Source of the DNA: AC-32 sp963736055
GTDB lineage: Bacteria; Actinomycetota; Thermoleophilia; Gaiellales; Gaiellaceae
Assembly: GCA_963736055.1 (NCBI GenBank)
Contig: CAVTNM010000008.1
Location: 248,001-312,000 of the forward strand
Reading direction: 5' to 3'
Length of the DNA stretch: 64,000 bases
The notes beneath the pieces were generated by a model. It searched no databases. It worked only from the letters and a program-made list of their open reading frames with translations, and was not told where the DNA came from. Position numbers and translations under genes: made by a program. Position 1 is the stretch's first letter, and every line of letters begins with the position of its first letter. Below are positions 10,313 through 17,897 of this stretch, piece after piece.

Positions 10313-11055
10313 GGCTCGCCGGACAGCGCCGCCACCACCGCCGGCAGCACCTCTCCGGCCGATCCGTCGACCCGGAGCGAGGCCCGGTCGTCGTACGGCG
10401 TAGGCCCTCGATTGACGATCGCGAGCTCCCCTCCTGCGCTCAGGGTCTCCAGCGGCAGCGCTGCCACCGGGTGCACCTCGAGCGCGGACCCGACGACCAG
10501 GAGCAGGCTCGCTTTCCGAGCCAGCTCGAAGGCTCGCTCCATCTCGTCGACGGGCAGGAGCTCCCCGAAGAACACGACGTCCGGCTTCAGGATCTCGCCG
10601 CACGCCGGGCACTCAGGCGCGTCGGCCTTCGCGAGCAGCTCGAGCACCCGCTCGATCGCGTACCGCTCGCCGCACCCAGGGCAGCTCGAGGTGCGCACCG
10701 AGCCGTGCACCTCCACCACGTCCGAGCTCCCGGCCCGCTCGTGCAGGCGGTCGATGTTCTGGGTCACGACGGCGTCGACCAGCCCGAGCCGCTCGAGCTC
10801 GGCCAGCGCGAGATGGGCCGGATTCGGCTCGGCGTCGGTGAGCATCGCGATGCGCGGCTTGTAGAAGCTCCACACCTTGCGCGGGTCGCGGCGGAAGGCC
10901 TCGATCGAGCCGTACTCGAGTGGGTCGAACGTCGCCCAGAGACCGGTCGGGGAGCGGAAGTCCGGGATGCCGCTCTCGGTCGAGACGCCGGCGCCGGTGA
11001 GGACGACACAGGGCTGTCTCCGGCGGATGAGCGCTGCGAGTGCGCATGCGTCCAC
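10309..11055 (-). CDS. NAD-dependent protein deacylase (sirtuin, Sir2 family)
   Basis: Removes acetyl or longer acyl groups from lysines using NAD. The 248-aa protein shows GAGVSTESGIPDFRS (NAD loop), TQNIDRLHERAG, the catalytic His in VEVHGSV, two CxxC pairs (CPGC and CPAC) for the structural zinc, and VVGSALEVHP. Bacterial class III or U type is likely. GTG at 11055 begins just before the first conserved strand and is preceded by a leaderless-type -10. Diverges from the thioesterase gene across 27 nt. Confidence 0.94.
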   Translation of the reverse strand: MDACALAALIRRRQPCVVLTGAGVSTESGIPDFRSPTGLWATFDPLEYGSIEAFRRDPRKVWSFYKPRIAMLTDAEPNPAHLALAELERLGLVDAVVTQNIDRLHERAGSSDVVEVHGSVRTSSCPGCGERYAIERVLELLAKADAPECPACGEILKPDVVFFGELLPVDEMERAFELARKASLLLVVGSALEVHPVAALPLETLSAGGELAIVNRGPTPYDDRASLRVDGSAGEVLPAVVAALSGEP

Positions 11056-11069
11056 GGCCGCCGATCGTA
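11056..11069 (-). promoter_or_regulatory. -10 box of a leaderless promoter for the sirtuin gene
   Basis: On the minus strand TACGAT (11069-11064) lies 8 nt before the GTG at 11055, with no ribosome site between. Confidence 0.55.
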
Positions 11070-11082
11070 GAGAGTTCGTGCC

Positions 11083-11490
11083 GTGGACTTCCGCTTCGCC
11101 ACCGAGGTGAAAGTGCGCTTTGCCGAGACCGACGCTCAGGGGGTCGTCCACAACTCGGTCTACCTCGTCTGGTTCGAGGTGGCGCGCATCGACTATCTGG
11201 CCCGCTTCCGCGGCGGCTACCCCGGCCTCCGGGCCGACGGGATCGAGGCGCTCACGATCGAGTCGCACGTGCGTTACCTGGCGCCTGCCGGGTTCGACGA
11301 CCGCCTGACCGTTCGCGCGCGCTGCGGCGAGCTACGTGGCGCGCGCTTCCGCTTCGACTACTCGGTCGAGCGTGACGGCGAGCCGATCGCGGACGGCTGG
11401 ACTCGACATGCCTGCGTCGATGCCGCCACGTACCGCCCGACGCGACTGCCCGGCTGGCTCGCAGACGAGATCGCTACTGCGGAGGCTTGA
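11083..11490 (+). CDS. Acyl-CoA thioesterase, 4-hydroxybenzoyl-CoA thioesterase (hotdog) family
   Basis: A 135-aa single hotdog domain. Strand-helix motif ETDAQGVVHNSVYLVWFEVAR contains the D-x-x-G-x-x-x-N pattern of the YbgC/4HBT group, in which the Asp is catalytic. It probably hydrolyses short- or medium-chain acyl-CoA; the true substrate is unknown. GTG start at 11083. Its 3' end overlaps that of the convergent VanW gene by 17 nt. Confidence 0.9.
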   Translation: MDFRFATEVKVRFAETDAQGVVHNSVYLVWFEVARIDYLARFRGGYPGLRADGIEALTIESHVRYLAPAGFDDRLTVRARCGELRGARFRFDYSVERDGEPIADGWTRHACVDAATYRPTRLPGWLADEIATAEA

Positions 11491-13354
11491 CCGCGGTCGC
11501 ACCGGTCGGCCCACTCGGCCCGCTGGCCCCGCTGGGGCCTGCCGGCCCCGTCGGGCCGACCTTCTGCGTCGGCTTCGGCCTCGGCTTGGTGCCGACCCGG
11601 ACGACGCGCGTCTCGCCGCGGTAGGACGAGTACCACGTGTTGTCGTAGAGCAGGGTCCCGGAGGCCGCGTATACCCGGCGACGGACGCTCGTGGAGCTCG
11701 ATGACGAGCCGCTCTCGTCCACCGAGGTCACTCCCACGTACAGGTTCGGGTCGAAGATGCGCTTGACCGGCGCGCCGCCGGTGACGACGAGCGGGCGCGT
11801 CTCGCTCACCACACGCCGGTGGAGCGGAGCCCCGTAGAGGTCGACGACGAGGGACGACGAGCCGACGAACGTGCGCAGCAGGAGCCAGTGGCCGGTGTCG
11901 TTGACGAACTTCAAGTCGACGTCCGGGTAGTTGACCGTCGCGTCGCGCCCCTGCGGGTAATGGCTGATGTACAGGGCGTGGTTCGTGCGCGCGGTGATCT
12001 TCAGGCCGGCCTCGTAGGCGGCGTTGAACACCGTCGTTGAGACCTGGCAGACACCGCCGCCGAGCCCGGTGCTGAGCTCGCCGTTGATGATCACGGGCGC
12101 CTCGCGGAAGCCCTTGTCGGCGGTGCGGGCGCCGGTCGCCTGGTTGAACGAGAAGGTCGCGCCGGGGGCGATCAGCTTGCGGTCGACGAGCTGGGCGACG
12201 AGCTGGACGTTGTGGATCCGGTTCGAGTCGCCGCCGTAGATGGTCTCGTAGCGGCTCACGCGCGTGGTGATCCCCATCGCGCGCGCCTCCGCGGTCGAGC
12301 GGTCGGGCTGCTGGCCCGTCACGGTCACCCGGGCGTTCCGAACATCCGGCGAGAGAGCCGCGGCGAGGATGCTTCGCTCGGTCGGCCGGACGTCGATCAC
12401 GCGTCCGAGCCTGGCCGGGACCACGGTCACCCGTCCGCTCTCGAGGACATCGAAGCGGGCGTTCTGCGCTGGTCGGCTCACCCCGCGGCCAAGCTGCTTG
12501 AGGTAGCGCTCCGCTCCGGGCCCTCCGATGCCGAGCGTTGTGGCCCCGCCGTGCGGCAGAGCCAGGATGGCGGCCAGCTGGCGCCTGGGGAGCCACCAGG
12601 ACGCCGGTGGAAGGTTCATCCGCACCGGTCGAGAGAGCGCGGTCCGCACCTGTCCGAGGACGGGTTGGAGGTCGGCGGCCTCGACGTTGGGAGGGTCGAC
12701 CTGCACCGGGAGCGCGACGTGTTGCCCGTGCCGGATTCCGGCAAGCGCCTGCACGATCGTCGTCCTCGCAGCGGCGCGGTCGAGCACCCGGCCGGTGCTT
12801 CCCGGCACGAGCGCGGGCCGCAGCCCCCGCAGCACGACGGCGGCGTCTCGGTGCGGCCGGTCGATCACGCGGCTCATCCGCCCGAGCTCGAACCGAAGCG
12901 AGCGCTCGAGCACCTGGGTGGGCGGAGTCACGTCGGCGCCGAAGACTCTGACGCCGATCCGGCGCAAGCCGCGGAACGGCGCGACGCCGTCTCCCTGCCG
13001 CATGGCTGCCTTGACCGCCGCGTCCCAGTCGGCCTCGACGCCGAGGTTCGCCGAGCGAAGCCGCCAGCTATGGCCGGCGGCCGTGAAGACGACCGGCACC
13101 TGCGAGACGGCGCGCGCCTGGCCCTCGAGCTTCGCGGTCGCCTCGGCGGAGGTGAGCCCACCGACGTCGACGCCCGCAACCTTCACGCCTGCAGCGACCC
13201 GGTCCGGCGAGCCCGAGAACAGGAATCCGAGCAGGGTCCCGAGAACCACTCCGACGATCGCGAGCGCCGCCACACGCTGGACGATCAGCGTGCGGGAGCG
13301 ACCGCGTCGGCGGCTGCGGACTCGCCCCACACCCGTCCCAGCCTCCACGCGCAA
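11474..13354 (-). CDS. VanW family protein with peptidoglycan-binding-like repeats and a collagen-like tail
   Basis: A 626-aa membrane-anchored wall protein. A TM helix lies at about residues 26-46 after an Arg-rich head, so the bulk is outside. Next come repeated PG_binding_4-like modules (about 50-330), then the VanW domain at about 355-500 with ATFSFNQATGARTADKGF and GGGVCQVSTTVFNAA. After a strand-rich segment the protein ends in a short Gly-Pro-Thr/Ser series (GPTGPAGPSGASGPSG), a collagen-like tail of about six triplets. Start: TTG at 13354 has a TACACT box exactly 7 nt upstream, fitting the leaderless layout; GTG at 13348 is the alternative. Function in wall metabolism is inferred from family. 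Confidence 0.9.
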   Translation of the reverse strand: MRVEAGTGVGRVRSRRRGRSRTLIVQRVAALAIVGVVLGTLLGFLFSGSPDRVAAGVKVAGVDVGGLTSAEATAKLEGQARAVSQVPVVFTAAGHSWRLRSANLGVEADWDAAVKAAMRQGDGVAPFRGLRRIGVRVFGADVTPPTQVLERSLRFELGRMSRVIDRPHRDAAVVLRGLRPALVPGSTGRVLDRAAARTTIVQALAGIRHGQHVALPVQVDPPNVEAADLQPVLGQVRTALSRPVRMNLPPASWWLPRRQLAAILALPHGGATTLGIGGPGAERYLKQLGRGVSRPAQNARFDVLESGRVTVVPARLGRVIDVRPTERSILAAALSPDVRNARVTVTGQQPDRSTAEARAMGITTRVSRYETIYGGDSNRIHNVQLVAQLVDRKLIAPGATFSFNQATGARTADKGFREAPVIINGELSTGLGGGVCQVSTTVFNAAYEAGLKITARTNHALYISHYPQGRDATVNYPDVDLKFVNDTGHWLLLRTFVGSSSLVVDLYGAPLHRRVVSETRPLVVTGGAPVKRIFDPNLYVGVTSVDESGSSSSSTSVRRRVYAASGTLLYDNTWYSSYRGETRVVRVGTKPRPKPTQKVGPTGPAGPSGASGPSGPTGATAVKPPQ

Positions 13355-13367
13355 CCCGGGCAGTGTA
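13355..13367 (-). promoter_or_regulatory. -10 box of a leaderless promoter for the VanW gene
   Basis: On the minus strand TACACT (13367-13362) lies 7 nt before TTG at 13354. This spacing is the reason for preferring TTG over the GTG two codons later. Confidence 0.5.
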
Positions 13368-13405
13368 GCGATGGTGCGTGTCGGCTCAAGGGCCGCCTAT
13401 GCAGG

Positions 13406-14581
13406 TCAGGCGCGTGGAAGGAAGAGCTCGCGAGCGATCACGAGCCGCTGGATCTGCGAGGTCCCCTCGTAGATCTGAAACAGCTTCGCATCGCGCATCA
13501 GCTTCTCGACCGGAAACTCCTTGATGTAGCCGTAACCGCCGAAGATCTGGACAGCGTCGGTCGTGACCTTCATCGCAGTGTCGGCCGCGAATCGCTTCGC
13601 GTACGACGACTGCAGCGTTGCCCGCTGGCCCTGGTCGAGCAGCCACGCCGCCTGCCAGACCAGCAGGCGCGCGGCCTCGATCTCCGCCGCCATGTCGGCG
13701 ACGAGGAAGTTGACGCCCTGGTTCATCGCGATCGGCTGGCCGAACTGGACGCGCTCGCGCGAGTACTCGACCGCGTGCTCGAAGGCCGCACGAGCCACCC
13801 CGACCGCGCCGGCGGCAGTTCCCGGCCGCGTGTGATCGAGCGTCTGCATCGCGATCTTGAACCCCTCGCCCTCGCCGCCGAGCCGGTTCTCCGCGGGCAC
13901 CTCGACCTCCTGGAGGGCGATCGCCGAGGTGTCGGTCGCGCGCTGGCCCATCTTGTCCAGGTGCTTCTCGACGGTCACGCCGTCCGCGTCGGAGGGGATC
14001 ACGAACGCGGTCAGCCCGCGGTGGCCCGCCGACGGGTCGGTCGAGGCGAAGGCCGTGAACCAGGCCGAGCGGCCGGCGTTGGTGATGAACATCTTCGAGC
14101 CGTTGAGGACGTAGTCGCCGTCCCGGCGGACGGCCGTCGTCTGGATCGCCGAGACGTCGGAGCCCGCGCCCGGCTCGGTGAGCGCGAAGGAACAGAGGAT
14201 CGGCTCGTCGAGCAACGGCGGCAGCCACCGGCGCTTCTGCTCGTCGGTGCCGGCAAGGAGGACCGGAAGCGCACCGAGGATGTTGCCCACGATCGCGGTG
14301 GCGATTCCGGAGCATCCCCAGCAGAGCTCCTCGCCGATCAGCGCGCCTTCCATCGAGCCGAGACCTGCCCCGCCGAGCTCCTCGGGGATGTGCGGGTTCA
14401 TCAGCCCGACCTCGTGTGCCTTCGCGATGACGTCGGCCGGGTGCGTCTGCTGCTCGTCGTACTCGGCCGCCCTGGGCCGGATCTCCTTTGTTGCGAACTC
14501 GTGCGCGAGGTCGCGGAGGGCGCGCTGCTCCTCTGTCAGTGCGAACGAGACCCCGGTGCCGGTTGCCTCTGTTGTCGCCAT
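13406..14581 (-). CDS. Acyl-CoA dehydrogenase
   Basis: FAD flavoprotein that introduces the alpha-beta double bond in acyl-CoA. The 391-aa product carries FALTEPGAGSDVSAIQT and the second signature VQIFGGYGYIKEFPVEKLMRDAK. The C-terminal YEGTSQIQRLVIAREL segment contains the catalytic Glu position (YEGT) of short/medium-chain enzymes. ATG at 14581. Although on the same strand as the enolase-superfamily gene upstream, it has its own promoter and a TetR-type operator in the junction. Confidence 0.95.
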   Translation of the reverse strand: MATTEATGTGVSFALTEEQRALRDLAHEFATKEIRPRAAEYDEQQTHPADVIAKAHEVGLMNPHIPEELGGAGLGSMEGALIGEELCWGCSGIATAIVGNILGALPVLLAGTDEQKRRWLPPLLDEPILCSFALTEPGAGSDVSAIQTTAVRRDGDYVLNGSKMFITNAGRSAWFTAFASTDPSAGHRGLTAFVIPSDADGVTVEKHLDKMGQRATDTSAIALQEVEVPAENRLGGEGEGFKIAMQTLDHTRPGTAAGAVGVARAAFEHAVEYSRERVQFGQPIAMNQGVNFLVADMAAEIEAARLLVWQAAWLLDQGQRATLQSSYAKRFAADTAMKVTTDAVQIFGGYGYIKEFPVEKLMRDAKLFQIYEGTSQIQRLVIARELFLPRA

Positions 14582-14592
14582 GTCCGCCTCGA

Positions 14593-14614
14593 TTGACCGG
14601 TCAGTCAAAGCGTA
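14593..14614 (-). promoter_or_regulatory. TetR-type operator overlapping the promoter of the acyl-CoA dehydrogenase gene
   Basis: The plus strand reads TTGACCGGTCAGTCAA at 14593-14608, a dyad with TTGAC/GTCAA arms. It matches the TGACCGGTCA-like operators of TetR regulators of acyl-CoA and lipid catabolism. On the minus strand a -10 box TACGCT sits at 14614-14609, so the operator would cover the transcription start and block it when bound. A GAGG ribosome site follows before the ATG at 14581. Confidence 0.65.
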
Positions 14615-15639
14615 GCCGCGTCCTCGCCCCAGCGGAACCCGGTTGGCGAGGGCGCCGGCGCGAGCGGGCTCGATGGGAGGCCGGCTCGAGGCTCGGGCTC
14701 GTTGTAGGCGCGGGGCGCGACGTCGTTCGGCGCGTCCGGGTGGAAGAGCGAGGCGAGGTACTGGATCTGCCCGCGGCCCGGCCCGAGCTCGAACATGCCG
14801 CCGCCGTAGAGGCCGATCCCAAGGGTCTCGCAGTGGGCATAGAAGTCCAGCAGCTCCCGCAGGTAGCCGAAGCGGGACGGCTTGGAGTTGAGGGTCCTGG
14901 GCGGGAACGCGAGCGCCTCGACGTCGGCGACGGAGTGGATCGGTGCGTCCCAGGTGATCCGTTCTCGGTAGGGCTCGAGCACCGGGTCGGTCCCGTCGGT
15001 CAGGGCCGGATCCTCGAGGTAAGCGTCTGGAAGGCCCTCGGCCACCCGCCGGTAGAGGTCGACGTCCGGGGGCTTCTCGTCTGCTGCGCCGTAGTAGGCC
15101 TTCAGATCGGCGGTGACGACCGCTCGCGTCTCGGCCAGCTCGTGGATCAGGTCGTCGCTCCAGTCGGTCGCCGGGTCGAGCTTGAAGCGCAGGCTCGGGT
15201 CGAGCTCGAGCCAGCGGCGGATGACCTGCGCCGAAGGCGGGTCGCCCAGCCCCGGCGAGACGACGAAGCTCACCGGCCGCGGCTCGCGACCGACCACCTC
15301 GGCAAGGGCTGTCCCGTCCTGGCGCAACCCGAGGTCGAGCGCTGCGCTCTCGTAGGCCCAGCGCCGGTGGGGCTCCGCTATCTCGAGCGCCGTCGAGAAG
15401 TTGTCGAGCGTCCACGACCCTTGCAGCGGGAGCACCGGCCCCGCCGCCTGCTCGCGGTCGTGCATCTCCGCGAACCAGGAGACGTCCTCGCCGACGCCCT
15501 CCTCCCCGCGCCCCGACAGCCTCACGACCGTCGTCACGCGGGTGAACCCACGCGTCACCGGCTGCTCGCGCCGCTCGAGGGCGTACGACTCGACCTCGAC
15601 CGGAAGCCGGGCCAGGCGCTTCCATAGACTCTCGGCCAT
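14605..15639 (-). CDS. Enolase-superfamily (mandelate racemase/muconate lactonizing-like) enzyme
   Basis: A 344-aa protein with the barrel residues of the MR/MLE branch: a Lys in RFKLDP (about residue 170), metal ligands Asp in VVTADLKAYYG, Glu in DAYLEDP and Asp in ITWDAPI, and a Lys in LNSKPSRFG. This order K-D-E-D-K is that of dipeptide epimerase or o-succinylbenzoate synthase-like enzymes. The reaction is not identifiable. Its ATG at 15639-15637 overlaps the ATG of the divergent dehydrogenase (15638-15640) within one CATG. Its stop lies inside the TetR-type operator. Confidence 0.85.
   Translation of the reverse strand: MAESLWKRLARLPVEVESYALERREQPVTRGFTRVTTVVRLSGRGEEGVGEDVSWFAEMHDREQAAGPVLPLQGSWTLDNFSTALEIAEPHRRWAYESAALDLGLRQDGTALAEVVGREPRPVSFVVSPGLGDPPSAQVIRRWLELDPSLRFKLDPATDWSDDLIHELAETRAVVTADLKAYYGAADEKPPDVDLYRRVAEGLPDAYLEDPALTDGTDPVLEPYRERITWDAPIHSVADVEALAFPPRTLNSKPSRFGYLRELLDFYAHCETLGIGLYGGGMFELGPGRGQIQYLASLFHPDAPNDVAPRAYNEPEPRAGLPSSPLAPAPSPTGFRWGEDAATL
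15625..15637 (+). promoter_or_regulatory. -10 box of a leaderless promoter for the second acyl-CoA dehydrogenase
   Basis: TAGACT (15625-15630) is 7 nt before ATG 15638. It lies within the coding sequence of the divergent enolase-superfamily gene, so the transcript would begin at the start codon itself. Confidence 0.6.
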
Positions 15640-16849
15640 GGACCTCGACCTTACAGACGAGCAGCGACTGATTCAGGAGACGGTGCGCTCGTTCGTCGAC
15701 GAGCGCGTGCTGCCGAACGCGATCGAGAACGACATCAACCACCACCTCGACATGGGCGTGATCGAAGGGATGGCCGAGCTCGGCCTGCTCGGGATCGTGA
15801 TCCCGGAGGAGTACGGCGGGGCAGGCCTCGACTTCGTCTCCGAGGCGCTCGCGTGTGAGGAGATCGAGCGCGGCGAGGCCGCGTTCAGAACGCTGATCTC
15901 GGTCCACGTCGGGCTGAACTCGCTTTCGCTCCTGCGCTACGCGAGCGAGGAGCAGAAGCAGCGCTACCTGACACCCCAGGCAAAGGGCGAGAAGCTCGCC
16001 TGCTTCGGCCTGACGGAGCCGGGCGCGGGCTCCGACGTGGCCGCCATGCGGACGACTGCACGTCGCGAGGGCGAGACGTACGTGCTCAACGGCCAGAAGA
16101 ACTGGATCTCCTACGCCACGGTCGCCGACCACCAGCTGGTCTTCGCCAAGACCGACCCTTCGGCGAAGCACAAGGGGATCTCGGCGTTCGTCGTCGAGCG
16201 CGAATGGCCCGGTGTCTCGACCCGCGAGACCGAGCACAAGCTGGGCATCTGGGCCGGATCGACCGGCGAGCTCTTCTTCGAGAACGTTGAGGTGCCTGCC
16301 GAGAACCTCGTCGGCGAGGAGGGCCAGGGCTTCGAGATCGCGATGTACGGGCTCGACCAGGGCCGGTTCACGGTCGCAGCCGGGGCGTGCGGCGTGATCA
16401 GCGCCTGCCTCGCGCGTTCGGTCGAGTACGCGCGAGAGCGTGAGACCTTCGGGCAACCCGTCGGGAAGTACCAGTTCGTCCAGGACATGATCGCCGAGAT
16501 GGTGCTCGGCTACGAGACGTCGAAGCTGCTCGTCATGCAGGCTGCGTGGCTGAAGAACGAGGGTCGCCGGAACACGCGCGAGACCTCACTGGCGAAGTGG
16601 CACGCGACGGAGTCGGCGTTCCGTGCGGCGCACCTCGCGATCCAGGTGCACGGCGCCTATGGCTACTCGGCCGAGTACGGGATCGAACGGTACTTCCGCA
16701 ACGCCCGCGCGCCGATCATCTACGAGGGCACGACGCAGATTCACAAGCTGATGCAGGCCGAGCACGCACTGGGGTATCGCCGCCTGAACGGCGAAGACGA
16801 CGTCTCGCCGCTCGCCGCGTGGGCGCCCGCGCTCGCGCAGGCGCGCTAG
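15638..16849 (+). CDS. Acyl-CoA dehydrogenase
   Basis: 403-aa flavoprotein of the acyl-CoA dehydrogenase family. Signatures: CFGLTEPGAGSDVAAMRT (about 124-141), VHGAYGYSAEYGIERYFRNAR (about 345-365) and IIYEGTTQIHKLM with the catalytic Glu position. It shares the fold with the gene at 13406 but is clearly a different paralogue. MDLDLTDEQRLIQ at ATG 15638 is a normal N-terminus for the family. The two dehydrogenases flank the enolase-superfamily gene and may belong to one acyl-CoA catabolic unit. Stop shares CTAG with the convergent transposase-like gene. Confidence 0.95.
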   Translation: MDLDLTDEQRLIQETVRSFVDERVLPNAIENDINHHLDMGVIEGMAELGLLGIVIPEEYGGAGLDFVSEALACEEIERGEAAFRTLISVHVGLNSLSLLRYASEEQKQRYLTPQAKGEKLACFGLTEPGAGSDVAAMRTTARREGETYVLNGQKNWISYATVADHQLVFAKTDPSAKHKGISAFVVEREWPGVSTRETEHKLGIWAGSTGELFFENVEVPAENLVGEEGQGFEIAMYGLDQGRFTVAAGACGVISACLARSVEYARERETFGQPVGKYQFVQDMIAEMVLGYETSKLLVMQAAWLKNEGRRNTRETSLAKWHATESAFRAAHLAIQVHGAYGYSAEYGIERYFRNARAPIIYEGTTQIHKLMQAEHALGYRRLNGEDDVSPLAAWAPALAQAR

Positions 16850-17283
16850 CTCAACGCTGCGGCGGCCGCCCACTGCCAGCTGCTCGGGTCGGCGCAGAGG
16901 CCTGCGCGGACGGGGTTCTGTAGGACGTACGCGATCGCGGCCTCGAGGTACCGCTCGTCGCTCAGGACGAACGCGGCGAAGCGCTCGTCGAAGAGGTGCC
17001 CGCTGCGGCCGTGACGGCGGTTGAAGCGGCGGGCGTAACCTCCGTTCAGGCGGCGCATTCCCTCCGACAGCCGTTGGCGGGACGCCTCGAGCACGAGGTG
17101 GTAGTGCGTCCACATGAGGCAATGGGCGTGGCAGCGCCAGTCGAAGAGGGCGGCCGTGGATCGCAGCAGTTGGAGGAAGTCGAGCCGGTCGAGGTCGTCC
17201 TCGAACAGCGTCTCGCCGAACACCGCCCGCGCGGTCGTGTGGAAGAAACCGTCGTCGAGCTGGCTGCGCGGAAGCCGTGGCAC
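16846..17283 (-). CDS. REP-associated tyrosine transposase-like protein (RAYT, Y1_Tnp)
   Basis: A 145-aa single-copy member of the IS200/IS605 TnpA-related RAYT family. It shows the metal-binding HuH pair as H60-Y-H62 in MWTHYHLVLE, the likely catalytic Tyr83 in GGYARRFNRRHGRSGHLFDERF, and the closing motif YVLQNPVRAGL. RAYTs act on short palindromic REP elements rather than moving their own gene. No insertion-sequence ends flank it, so it looks domesticated. GTG at 17283 has a leaderless-type -10 box. A perfect 31-bp palindrome lies upstream. Intact, so probably expressed. Confidence 0.88.
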   Translation of the reverse strand: MPRLPRSQLDDGFFHTTARAVFGETLFEDDLDRLDFLQLLRSTAALFDWRCHAHCLMWTHYHLVLEASRQRLSEGMRRLNGGYARRFNRRHGRSGHLFDERFAAFVLSDERYLEAAIAYVLQNPVRAGLCADPSSWQWAAAAALS

Positions 17284-17296
17284 GCCCCCGACCGTA
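17284..17296 (-). promoter_or_regulatory. -10 box of a leaderless promoter for the RAYT-like gene
   Basis: Minus strand TACGGT (17296-17291) lies 7 nt before GTG 17283. Confidence 0.5.
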
Positions 17297-17354
17297 GCCG
17301 CGGGCCAGTGAGCGAAAGCAACCTCGCGCAGCCCTCGGCACGCTTCCTCGACAG

Positions 17355-17385
17355 AACAGTGACAGTCACTGTGACTGTCACTGTT
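17355..17385. repeat. Perfect 15-bp inverted repeat with 1-nt centre, built of two nested palindromes
   Basis: The left arm AACAGTGACAGTCAC (17355-17369) and right arm GTGACTGTCACTGTT (17371-17385) are exact reverse complements around a single T. Each arm itself contains a palindrome (GTGAC-A-GTCAC and GTGAC-T-GTCAC), 12 bp apart, so the site is also a tandem of two operator-like units. It sits between the 5' end of the RAYT-like gene and the 3' end of the cupin gene. It could be a REP-like target of the transposase, an operator for a dimeric repressor, or a terminator of the cupin operon. Confidence 0.9.
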
Positions 17386-17426
17386 GGCTCGCAGCGACGC
17401 GTCTCGGTCGCGCCTGCTAGGGCCTG

Positions 17427-17897
17427 CTAGGGCTCGCCCTCCCAGTAGTCGACCGCGGAGTCGCGCTGCACCATCAACGAGTCCTCCGCAGCCTCGCCGG
17501 ACAGCCAGAGGCCGAGCTTGTCGCTGTCCGGATAGACGGCAACTGCGGGCGAACGCTTGGTCGACAGCAAGACGATCCGCGCCTCCTCCTCAGTCGCGTT
17601 CCACACCTGATGCGCCCCCTCCGGCCCTTCCGGAAAGCAGACGACGTCGCCTGCCTCGAGCTCCTCCTCTCCCTCGGGCGTGCGCAGGGTCGGCCGCCCC
17701 GAGATGACGAGCAGCCATTCCTCGTTCCCCCACTCGTAGTGGTACGGAAAGCTCTTCTGGCCGGGCGGGAGCTCGTAGAGCGTGGCACCGAGGAGCGAGG
17801 CTCCAATCGCCCGACCGATGCTCGTCGCCCGCCAGCGGTATCCCTCCCGGTCTCGCTCGTGCTCCCATTCGTAGCCGTACAGGCTGAATCGCTTCAC
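17427..17897 (-). CDS. Cupin domain protein (156 aa)
   Basis: Single-domain cupin. The first cupin motif PYHYEWGNEEWLLVISGRPTLR has His, His-equivalent and Glu ligands, and EAGDVVCFPEGPEGAHQVWN is the second motif with the last His. A metal-dependent isomerase, oxygenase or sugar-binding role is possible; nothing fixes it. GTG at 17897 overlaps the MFS stop as GTGA, so the two are one operon. The linkage suggests that cupin and transporter handle the same small molecule (inference). Confidence 0.85.
   Translation of the reverse strand: MKRFSLYGYEWEHERDREGYRWRATSIGRAIGASLLGATLYELPPGQKSFPYHYEWGNEEWLLVISGRPTLRTPEGEEELEAGDVVCFPEGPEGAHQVWNATEEEARIVLLSTKRSPAVAVYPDSDKLGLWLSGEAAEDSLMVQRDSAVDYWEGEP

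Noticed and set aside
12212..14596. A 794-codon open frame on the plus strand across the VanW and acyl-CoA dehydrogenase genes
   Set aside because: Antisense frame with Arg/Asp/His-rich, low-structure translation; both genes on the other strand have clear domains. High GC makes such long false frames common.
17046..17381. Plus and minus frames through the palindrome giving Thr-Val repeats
   Set aside because: The (TV)n text arises only from translating the GTGAC/GTCAC palindrome; not a gene.
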